DNA from: Schwartzia sp. (in: firmicutes)
Lineage (GTDB): Bacteria > Bacillota > Negativicutes > Selenomonadales > Selenomonadaceae
DNA: 10,163 bases
Direction of reading: 5' to 3'
NCBI GenBank assembly: GCA_024691625.1
Contig: JAILNL010000136.1
Coordinates: 1 to 10,163 of the forward strand
A model generated the notes under the pieces. It did not search any database, had not been told where the DNA came from, and saw only the letters and a list, made by a program, of their open reading frames with translations. The translations under genes were made by a program, and so were the position numbers. Shown here in pieces: positions 1 to 5,432 of this stretch; within the stretch, counting starts at the first letter, position 1; every line of letters begins with the position of its first letter.

Positions 1-288
1 CATACCCGGAATGATGAATATGATGGCAGAGAGAGTGCCCGCCGCCGATGCCTGCGTCTGTACCATGTTGTTCTCGAGGATATTTGAATCCTTGGCCATC
101 TTCAGAATGGCCATCGAGATGACAGCAGCCGGAATCGCCGATGAAAATGTCAGACCGACCTTAAGTCCGAGGTAGACATTCGATGCTGTGAAGATAACGG
201 TCAAAATCGCACCAAGCACCATACCACGAACCGTGAGTTCAGGCAGACGAAGCTCGTGCTGCATGAACTCGTTTTGTTCATTATTCAT
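1..288 (-). CDS. OPT-family oligopeptide/metal-chelate transporter, 5' part only
   Basis: The first 96 codons of a gene that runs off the left edge, read from ATG at 288. The protein has a short polar N-terminus (residues 1-20), then hydrophobic segments at about 22-40 and 48-65. The stretch NVYLGLKVGLT (37-47), followed by a small-residue/Pro region, is a hallmark of OPT-family transporters. So is the ENNMVQTQASAAG-like stretch at 72-84, just before the next membrane segment. OPT proteins are cytoplasmic-membrane symporters for oligopeptides or metal chelates; the substrate cannot be told from this fragment. A purine-rich ribosome binding site (AAGGGG) lies 8 bases before the ATG. An in-frame ATG at 357 exists but has no ribosome binding site, so 288 is preferred. 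The gene has its own promoter and is separated from hypE by a terminator, so it is probably not part of the hydrogenase operon. Confidence 0.9.
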   Translation of the reverse strand, partial: MNNEQNEFMQHELRLPELTVRGMVLGAILTVIFTASNVYLGLKVGLTFSSAIPAAVISMAILKMAKDSNILENNMVQTQASAAGTLSAIIFIIPGM

Positions 289-374
289 TTGTGAAATCCC
301 CTTACAATATGATTCAGACGCAGGAAACGGTCCCGCGCCGCACTGCCCTCCTTTCATTTAACACAACGCCATTT

Positions 375-404
375 ATTATAGCACAGGCAAGGACATTCGT
401 CCAA
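375..404 (-). promoter_or_regulatory. Candidate sigma-A promoter for the OPT transporter gene
   Basis: Read on the minus strand: TTGGAC (399-404), an 18-base spacer, then a consensus TATAAT (375-380). Transcription would start near 368, leaving a leader of about 80 bases before the ATG at 288. The -35 box touches the T-tract of the hypE terminator, so the two units are packed end to end. I see no convincing riboswitch fold in the leader. Confidence 0.6.
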
Positions 405-440
405 AGAAAAAAGACGTTTCAATGAGATGAAACGTCTTTC
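404..440 (-). terminator. Rho-independent terminator of the hydrogenase/hyp operon
   Basis: An 11-base perfect inverted repeat, AAAGACGTTTC (410-420) with GAAACGTCTTT (429-439), has an 8-base loop. On the minus strand it is followed by a T-rich tract (TTTTTTCTTT). It lies about 25 bases past the hypE stop codon, pointing in the direction of the operon. The plus-strand side has no comparable T-run. Confidence 0.85.
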
Positions 441-464
441 ATTCATAATTCGTAATGCTTTTCT

Positions 465-1469
465 TCAGCAAATCCGAGGTACAAGCCCGCCCATAGGCAT
501 CTCAACAATCCGAATTCCGCCGAACTCTGTCCTGAGTCCAACCTGCCCCGGTGCTTCCTCGGTCGTGTGACCGAGAACACAGGCATGCTTTCCATACTCG
601 TTGCCGTGCATAACCTCGAGAATTTTTTCTGTATCCTTATGGGGTACAATCGTAATCAGCTTGCCCTCGTTTGCAAGGTACAGCGGGTCAAATCCCAAAA
701 GCTCGCAGACACCGCGGACCTCTTCGCGTACAGGAACAGCGTCCTCATCAAGAAGAATACCCACCTTAGCCTGATTTGCAAGCTCGTTCAAAACCGCAGC
801 CGCGCCTCCGCGTGTCGGATCGCGCAGTACTGCGATATCAGGAGCCGCGGTAAGCATAGCCTTTACAAGATGATTCAGCGGTGCAGCATCACTTTTTACT
901 GCCTCCGGTAATGTCATACCGTGACGCTGGCCCATGATTGTTGCCGCATGGTCGCCGAGATATCCGGACACGATGACGTCCATACCCGGCTTCACATTAA
1001 GAGGAGAAATATCCGTACCCTCTATGATGTTGCCGACTCCGGCGGTGTTAAGGTATACGCCGTCGCCCGCGCCGCGTCCCACAACCTTGGTATCACCCGT
1101 GACAATACTGATGCCTGCCTCATCTGCAGCCTTGCGCACATCAGTGAGCACTCGTTTCAAATCCTCAACCGGAAATCCTTCCTCCAGAATCATCCCCAGA
1201 GAAAGATATTTTGCTTCCGCGCCTGTCATAGCAAGATCGTTAACCGTGCCGCAGACCGCCAGCCGTCCGATGCTTCCACCCGGGAAAAACATTGGCTGAA
1301 CCACATAGGAATCCGTCGTGAATGCAATGCGTCCGCTCATGGAAAGCTGAGCGCCGTCATGAAGCCCGTTCAGAATAGGATTTCCGAGGATAGGAAGAAC
1401 AACCTCCTCCATAAGTTTTGCGCTCATGCTGCCGCCGGCGCCATGTGAAAGCTGTATCTCATTTTCCAT
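465..1469 (-). CDS. hypE: Hydrogenase maturation protein HypE (carbamoyl dehydratase)
   Basis: HypE, 334 residues, the family's usual length. It takes a carbamoyl group from HypF onto its C-terminal cysteine and dehydrates it with ATP to a thiocyanate, the source of the cyanide ligands of the [NiFe] site. The protein ends in the diagnostic PRIC, with the acceptor cysteine as the last residue (334). Near the N-terminus are the LSHGAGG motif and a TTDS motif, followed by GTVNDLAMTGAEA and VTGDTKVV, all typical of the PurM/HypE ATP-binding fold. The start is set at ATG 1469, which has GGAGGAGGG about 9 bases upstream and begins MENEIQLSHG like other HypE. An in-frame ATG at 1514 would add 15 residues lying inside hypD. 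The gene overlaps the end of hypD by 11 bases and is the last gene before the operon terminator. Its partner gene hypF is absent from the window. Confidence 0.97.
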   Translation of the reverse strand: MENEIQLSHGAGGSMSAKLMEEVVLPILGNPILNGLHDGAQLSMSGRIAFTTDSYVVQPMFFPGGSIGRLAVCGTVNDLAMTGAEAKYLSLGMILEEGFPVEDLKRVLTDVRKAADEAGISIVTGDTKVVGRGAGDGVYLNTAGVGNIIEGTDISPLNVKPGMDVIVSGYLGDHAATIMGQRHGMTLPEAVKSDAAPLNHLVKAMLTAAPDIAVLRDPTRGGAAAVLNELANQAKVGILLDEDAVPVREEVRGVCELLGFDPLYLANEGKLITIVPHKDTEKILEVMHGNEYGKHACVLGHTTEEAPGQVGLRTEFGGIRIVEMPMGGLVPRIC

Positions 1470-2565
1470 ACAGAAATTTCCCTCCTCCGTATTTATACCA
1501 CGCTGCGCAGACACCCTCTACCGAGACCATACAGGGACCTATGGAATGCTCCGGCACACACGCCTTGCCGAAAAGCGGGCAGTCATGAGGTGTAACTTTT
1601 CCGCTCAGCACCTCTCCGCAGCGGCATGCCGTGTGCTTTTCAACACGCGGGATATCCATCGGACGGACCGCCGTGATATCATACCCCTGCCATTCCTTTT
1701 TTACGCGAAGCCCGGATAAAGGAATCATCCCCAAGCCGCGCCATTCGCTGTCCGCAGGCTCATAGACCATATCAAGTATTTTACGTGCCGCGGGATTTCC
1801 CTCCGCGCGCACGACTTTTCCGTATTCATTGAGCACCTTTGCCTCACCGCTGACCGTCATCTGCGTAAGACGGTAAATAGCCCTGAGAATTTCCAGCGGC
1901 TCGAACCCGGCAACTACCCCCGGAAGATTGTACTCCGCCGCCAAAAAAGCAAAATCATCTGTGCCCGTAACTACCGCCACGTGCCCGGGCAGCAGAAATC
2001 CGTCAATACGCATTTCAGGGTCAGCCAAAAGGCTTCTCATGGCAGGAGGGACGAGCTTCTGTGCCGAAAGCACATAAAAGTTTTCAATCCCCTGCTCCTT
2101 TGCCGCAATTACAACGGCAGCTGCCGTAGGCGCCGTAGTCTCAAAGCCGACAGCAAGGAAAATAACCTTTTTATCGGGATTTTCCTTTGCGATAGGAAGA
2201 CTGTCGAGCGGTGAATAAACAACGCGGATATCCGCGCCCTCCGCCATCGCCTCGCTGAGGCTGGAGCGGCTTCCCGGAACCTTCAGCATATCACCGAAGG
2301 TCGTAATGATGACATCCTCCTGCTTCGCATACTCAATCGCCGTATCCATATAAATATCAGGCGTAACGCATACAGGGCAGCCCGGTCCCGAAACGAGCTC
2401 AACGCTCTCCGGAAGAATCTGGCGAAGCCCCGCGCGGAATATGGACACGGTATGAGTTCCGCATACCTCCATATATCTCACGGGACGTCCGAGCTTTTCA
2501 CTGTTCTTTTTTATACCCTCAAGAAGCTCACGCCCAAGAACATGCAAATCCACTTTTTCCGTCAT
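1459..2565 (-). CDS. hypD: Hydrogenase maturation protein HypD
   Basis: HypD, 368 residues, full length. It is the Fe-S scaffold that, with HypC, holds the iron while CO and CN ligands are added to form Fe(CN)2CO. Conserved motifs visible: MEVCGTH with C35, SGPGCPVCVTP with C63 and C66, the FGDMLKVPG and GFETTAPT stretches, and LPGHVAVVTG. The C-terminal cysteine-rich region carries C314, C316, C329, C336, C345 and C353, which includes the [4Fe-4S] ligands of the family. The ATG at 2565 overlaps the hypC stop codon in an ATGA arrangement, which implies translational coupling and equimolar synthesis with its binding partner HypC. Confidence 0.97.
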   Translation of the reverse strand: MTEKVDLHVLGRELLEGIKKNSEKLGRPVRYMEVCGTHTVSIFRAGLRQILPESVELVSGPGCPVCVTPDIYMDTAIEYAKQEDVIITTFGDMLKVPGSRSSLSEAMAEGADIRVVYSPLDSLPIAKENPDKKVIFLAVGFETTAPTAAAVVIAAKEQGIENFYVLSAQKLVPPAMRSLLADPEMRIDGFLLPGHVAVVTGTDDFAFLAAEYNLPGVVAGFEPLEILRAIYRLTQMTVSGEAKVLNEYGKVVRAEGNPAARKILDMVYEPADSEWRGLGMIPLSGLRVKKEWQGYDITAVRPMDIPRVEKHTACRCGEVLSGKVTPHDCPLFGKACVPEHSIGPCMVSVEGVCAAWYKYGGGKFLYGK

Positions 2566-2834
2566 GGCACAGTCCTCGATGATGCCCGTTCATTCTCCGG
2601 CAGCTCACCCATAGTACGTTCTGCACCGTTCATCTCAGCCCAGAGTGCTTCCGTTTCCGTGACATCCTGTTCCGTCACAATCTGCATGGCAAAGCCTGCA
2701 TGGACGAGCACATAGTCTCCAACCTTCGCCTCCGGCAGAAGCATGATACTTGCAGGGCGCTGTACCCCGCGTACCTCTACTGTTGCCATCTGATCTTTTA
2801 TTTCAATTACCTTTGCAGGAACTGCAAGACACAT
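2562..2834 (-). CDS. hypC: Hydrogenase maturation chaperone HypC/HybG
   Basis: HypC, 90 residues, at the family's normal size. It begins MCLAVPAKV. Cys2, exposed after removal of Met, is the residue that binds the iron centre and contacts HypD and the large-subunit precursor. A conserved histidine lies in VLVHAGFA (H45). The fold is a small OB-type beta barrel with a polar C-terminal tail. The ribosome binding site AAGGAG (2841-2846) lies 6 bases before the ATG and overlaps the stop codon of hyaD. The gene's end overlaps the start of hypD by 4 bases. Confidence 0.96.
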   Translation of the reverse strand: MCLAVPAKVIEIKDQMATVEVRGVQRPASIMLLPEAKVGDYVLVHAGFAMQIVTEQDVTETEALWAEMNGAERTMGELPENERASSRTVP

Positions 2835-2844
2835 ATTATACTCC

Positions 2845-3351
2845 TTATCCTTTACGCGGCTTCGGGCTTACTCCCCACGCCGCAAGCTCCTTTAATGCCA
2901 TGTCGCAAAGCTCCGGGACACACGCCTGAAGCGTCGGCGTGAGATCCATGCCTGCTTCAATATCCTCCGGAACTGCGCCGATAACCACTGTCTCCGGCAT
3001 ATCATGACCGCCGATTTTATAAACCGTCAGAACGTCCTGAATGCCTATCTCATGCGCAGAAAGCTTTTCATTGAAATGGTCCGACACACTGTCGCCTGCG
3101 AAACGATAAACCTTGCCCGGCTTTTCGCCTGCAACTGCATCAATGACCAGAAGCTTTTTCGTCCCCGTGACGAATCGCAAAAGCTCCATGCCAAGGGTGC
3201 CGCCGTCCAAAAGCTGAACATTGTCAGGCCACTCATACTGCTCCTGCAGCGCCTCAACAACGCGCACACCAAAGCCCTCATCCTTCAAAACAATATTGCC
3301 GACACCGAGAATCGTAATCTCCGGCGCGGAAATCGGGTCTATCTCGCTCAC
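2845..3351 (-). CDS. hyaD: [NiFe]-hydrogenase maturation protease (HyaD/HybD family)
   Basis: Endopeptidase of the HyaD/HybD family, 168 residues from the chosen start. After nickel insertion it removes the C-terminal peptide of the large subunit. The N-terminal ILGVGNIVLKDEGFG motif carries the metal-binding Glu (E25). Asp71 in VIDAV and His100 in LSAHEIG match the other two nickel-sensing ligands of this family. The start is set at GTG 3351: AAAGGAGG lies 7 bases upstream, and the GTGA overlaps the hypB stop. An in-frame ATG at 3393 would add 14 basic residues encoded inside hypB and has no comparable site. Lying between hypB and hypC, rather than next to hyaC, the protease is embedded in the accessory genes. 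As the only such protease here, its target is presumably HyaB. Confidence 0.93.
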   Translation of the reverse strand: MSEIDPISAPEITILGVGNIVLKDEGFGVRVVEALQEQYEWPDNVQLLDGGTLGMELLRFVTGTKKLLVIDAVAGEKPGKVYRFAGDSVSDHFNEKLSAHEIGIQDVLTVYKIGGHDMPETVVIGAVPEDIEAGMDLTPTLQACVPELCDMALKELAAWGVSPKPRKG

Positions 3352-4013
3352 TTTGCGGCCTCCTTTGCTTTCTTTACCTGCGCGCGAAGCCAATCCAGCC
3401 AGGCATCGATTCCCTCGCCGGTACGGGCAGAAACAGAAAGCACCGTAACTCCCGGGTGAATCGTCGTGATATCCTCCACAGCATTCTCCACGCTGAAGTC
3501 CGTATATGGAAGCAAATCCACCTTGTTAAGAATAGCAAGAGAAGATTCCTTGAAAATCAAAGGATACTTCATAGGCTTGTCATTTCCCTCGGTGATGGAA
3601 AGCACCGTAACCTTCGCCTGCTCACCAAGAGCAAACTCCGCAGGACAGACAAGATTTCCAACATTCTCGATGACGAGCATATCCATAGATTTCCAGTCCA
3701 TATCCGCAAGAGCTTTCTCAATCATCGGTGCTTCCAGATGGCAGCCGCCGCTGGTATTCACCTGAATGACCTCCGCTCCATGGGTTGCGATGCGGTCAGC
3801 GTCCTTGGAGGTAAAAAGATCACCCTCAATGACTGCTATACGCATCTCCTTTGCAAGCTTCTCAAGCGTACGCTCCAAAAGCGTTGTCTTTCCCGAGCCC
3901 GGAGAGCCCAGAAGATTCATTACAAAAACACCCTGTGCCGCGAGCTTGTCATGAATCGACTCCGCGATTTTATCATTTTCTCCCAGCACGTCCTGCATGA
4001 CCTTGACTTCCAT
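3348..4013 (-). CDS. hypB: Hydrogenase nickel incorporation GTPase HypB
   Basis: HypB, 221 residues. It is a SIMIBI-class GTPase that works with HypA to load nickel into the large subunit. Visible: P-loop GSPGSGKT (36-43), the EGD motif at 63-65, NKVD guanine-specificity motif (163-166), and the conserved metal site at the dimer interface, C91-H92 (GGCHLE) with C123 (NLVCP). The N-terminus starts MEVKVMQDVLGENDKIA and goes straight into the helix before the P-loop. It has neither the CxxCGC nickel motif of E. coli HypB nor the His-rich stretch of Bradyrhizobium HypB. A CxxCGC motif is instead found on the small protein encoded at 4459-4701. The ATG lies 4 bases after the hypA stop, with a GGAG site inside the end of hypA. 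The last bases overlap the GTG of hyaD. Confidence 0.97.
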   Translation of the reverse strand: MEVKVMQDVLGENDKIAESIHDKLAAQGVFVMNLLGSPGSGKTTLLERTLEKLAKEMRIAVIEGDLFTSKDADRIATHGAEVIQVNTSGGCHLEAPMIEKALADMDWKSMDMLVIENVGNLVCPAEFALGEQAKVTVLSITEGNDKPMKYPLIFKESSLAILNKVDLLPYTDFSVENAVEDITTIHPGVTVLSVSARTGEGIDAWLDWLRAQVKKAKEAAK

Positions 4014-4017
4014 CTGC

Positions 4018-4356
4018 TCACTCCATTTCCAGATAATCCACTCTCATCTCGCGGCCCGAAACAGTTTCCATGACTCCTCCGCAATCAGGGCAGATAAAAT
4101 TATACTTTTCTATCGGACGTTCTTTTCCGCACATACTGCAGCGGCCCACCAGAGGCACATGCTGAATAACAACCTCGGCATCCTCCGCCAGTGTCCCCTT
4201 CTTCACAATGCCCAGACAGAACTCAAGGGAGTCTGTTTCGACTCCTGCCATATCGCCAATCAAGAGAGCGATTTTTGTTACCTTGGCCGCACCGTTCTGC
4301 TCTGCGTAGTCCTTAGCGATTCCAAGGATACCTTCCGCCAGCGACATTTCGTGCAT
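4018..4356 (-). CDS. hypA: Hydrogenase nickel incorporation protein HypA
   Basis: HypA, 112 residues, standard length. This nickel metallochaperone docks on HypB and on the hydrogenase large subunit. The MHEMSLAEGI start provides the N-terminal Met1-His2-Glu3 nickel site. The zinc domain has two CxxC pairs, C73/C76 and C89/C92. A very strong ribosome binding site (GAGGAGGT) lies 6 bases before ATG 4356. This is the first gene after the internal terminator at 4420-4448. I find only weak promoter-like sequences in the roughly 60 bases between, so the hyp block may depend on read-through from the structural genes. Confidence 0.97.
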   Translation of the reverse strand: MHEMSLAEGILGIAKDYAEQNGAAKVTKIALLIGDMAGVETDSLEFCLGIVKKGTLAEDAEVVIQHVPLVGRCSMCGKERPIEKYNFICPDCGGVMETVSGREMRVDYLEME

Positions 4357-4419
4357 CCGTCCACCTCCTCATAATATCCTTGTCTGCGTTTTACCGCAAA
4401 TAAAAATATTACTTATTTG

Positions 4420-4448
4420 AAAAAAAGGGGACGCCATTCGGCGTCCCC
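4420..4448 (-). terminator. Internal rho-independent terminator between structural and hyp genes
   Basis: A perfect 9-base, GC-rich stem, GGGGACGCC (4427-4435) with GGCGTCCCC (4440-4448), has a 4-base loop. On the minus strand it is followed by seven T residues (4420-4426). It starts 10 bases after the stop codon of the small gene and lies about 64 bases before hypA. By position it should lower, rather than abolish, transcription into the hyp genes, so that accessory proteins are made in smaller amounts than hydrogenase. Confidence 0.88.
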
Positions 4449-4458
4449 TCGGAATAAA

Positions 4459-4701
4459 TCACAATCCGGCTTCGAGACCGTTATCCGAAAATACCTTGAT
4501 GATTTCCGTCATCTTTGTCTTGGTCGGATTATAATCAATTGTCGTTTCACCTTCATGCCAGTGGATATGTACATACATTACCCCCGGCAGTCCCAGAAGA
4601 GCCTTCTCGACCGTCTTTGCACTTTCTTCCGTATAACCTTCGGTAATAAACTGCAGACGGGTATTTCCGTTGTTCTGGCCGCAGCCGCATTCCTTACACA
4701 T
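4459..4701 (-). CDS. Small HMA-like protein with N-terminal CxxCGC nickel-type motif
   Basis: An 80-residue protein I cannot assign to a named family. It starts MCKECGCGQN: C2, C5 and C7 form the CxxCGC motif that is the high-affinity nickel site of E. coli HypB. From about residue 15 the pattern is beta-alpha-beta-beta-alpha-beta, as in heavy-metal-associated (HMA) domains: a strand, a helix from 25 to 37, LPGV, a strand V44-H49, a TTIDYNPT strand, a second helix and a final glycine turn. The usual GMxCxxC loop reads GYTEESA, so both loop cysteines are gone, but the central strand has alternating histidines H45, H47 and H49. The ATG at 4701 has a GGGGGA site upstream; an in-frame ATG at 4740 would overlap hyaC. 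It follows hyaC by 19 bases and directly precedes the internal terminator, so it is co-transcribed with the structural genes. A role in nickel delivery is inference. Confidence 0.85.
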   Translation of the reverse strand: MCKECGCGQNNGNTRLQFITEGYTEESAKTVEKALLGLPGVMYVHIHWHEGETTIDYNPTKTKMTEIIKVFSDNGLEAGL

Positions 4702-4720
4702 CAGTAAATTCCCCCAAATT

Positions 4721-5416
4721 TTATTTCTTAGGCGGTTCAACCTCTCCTACGTCCTTCGGCTCATGCTCAAGGAGCTTCGTGCCGTTGAACATACTCGAGA
4801 CCTCACCCTCGCCTTCCATAAAGTCCGCACGGATAGCCATGTAAACGTGTCCGATTACGAAGAGCATGATAGCCCATGCGCAGTAATGGTGCACAACGTG
4901 TGTCATGTACTCGCCGCCCAGCGCCGTGTTTACCCATCCGAACAGGAAGCCTCCGATTGTGTTCGGGTCAGCCATATTATACATAGCAAATCCCGTTACA
5001 ATCTCTACAGCCGCCATAGCGTAAAGTCCTGCGTAGGACATACGCGCAAGAGGATTTCTGAGGAACGGCGCATGCGATTTCTTCAAAAGCATATAATGAA
5101 GCGCAACATCTACCGTCTCGGAATAGAAATGTCCTTCCCATACACGAGGGAACAAGCGGTCGCCGCGATTAACGATGAATCCGTATATGCGGAGAATGAA
5201 CGAAGCGCAGAACACAAACGCCGCCAGGAAATGCACGCTTCTCGTTACATCAACGAGAAAGGACGTGTACGTCGGCTCGAGAGCATTGATGAAAACCGGC
5301 TTCGTAATCAAAAGGCCTGAAACGAACATCACGATGATGCTCACTGCCATGACCCAATGGAATATCCGCAGGAACGGACTGAAGAGGTAATAAATCCTCC
5401 GTTCTTCCTTTACCAT
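4721..5416 (-). CDS. hyaC: Ni/Fe-hydrogenase b-type cytochrome subunit
   Basis: Integral membrane di-haem cytochrome b, 231 residues, the quinone-reducing partner of group 1 hydrogenases. It passes electrons from the periplasmic HyaAB dimer to menaquinone. Four hydrophobic helices are visible at about 20-37, 60-82, 128-148 and 178-198. The candidate haem ligands are H20 (IFHW), H62 (SVHF), H176 or H177 (VVHHY) and H190 (IGHVY), the pattern of the HyaC/CybH family. The C-terminal tail (about 200-231) is charged and cytoplasmic. The ATG at 5416 lies 16 bases after the hyaB stop codon, with an AGAGGTG ribosome binding site. The order small subunit, large subunit, cytochrome b is the classic layout for a respiratory uptake hydrogenase. 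Confidence 0.96.
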   Translation of the reverse strand: MVKEERRIYYLFSPFLRIFHWVMAVSIIVMFVSGLLITKPVFINALEPTYTSFLVDVTRSVHFLAAFVFCASFILRIYGFIVNRGDRLFPRVWEGHFYSETVDVALHYMLLKKSHAPFLRNPLARMSYAGLYAMAAVEIVTGFAMYNMADPNTIGGFLFGWVNTALGGEYMTHVVHHYCAWAIMLFVIGHVYMAIRADFMEGEGEVSSMFNGTKLLEHEPKDVGEVEPPKK

Positions 5417-5432
5417 TTTTCACTCACCTCTC

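Noticed and set aside
1470..1514. Longer N-terminus for HypE from ATG 1514
   Set aside because: The extra 15 residues lie inside hypD and are not HypE-like, and a strong ribosome binding site precedes ATG 1469.
3456..4073. Plus-strand open frame of 205 codons antisense to hypB
   Set aside because: Shadow of a clear HypB gene, with no domain or initiation signal.
4357..4419. Possible hypA promoter (TTGCGG, 17 bases, TATTAT)
   Set aside because: The -35 box matches poorly, and the start would fall inside or next to the ribosome binding site, leaving almost no leader.
4702..4740. Longer N-terminus for the small HMA-like protein from ATG 4740
   Set aside because: It would overlap the end of hyaC, has no ribosome binding site, and would bury the MCxxCGC motif that in HypB begins right after Met1.
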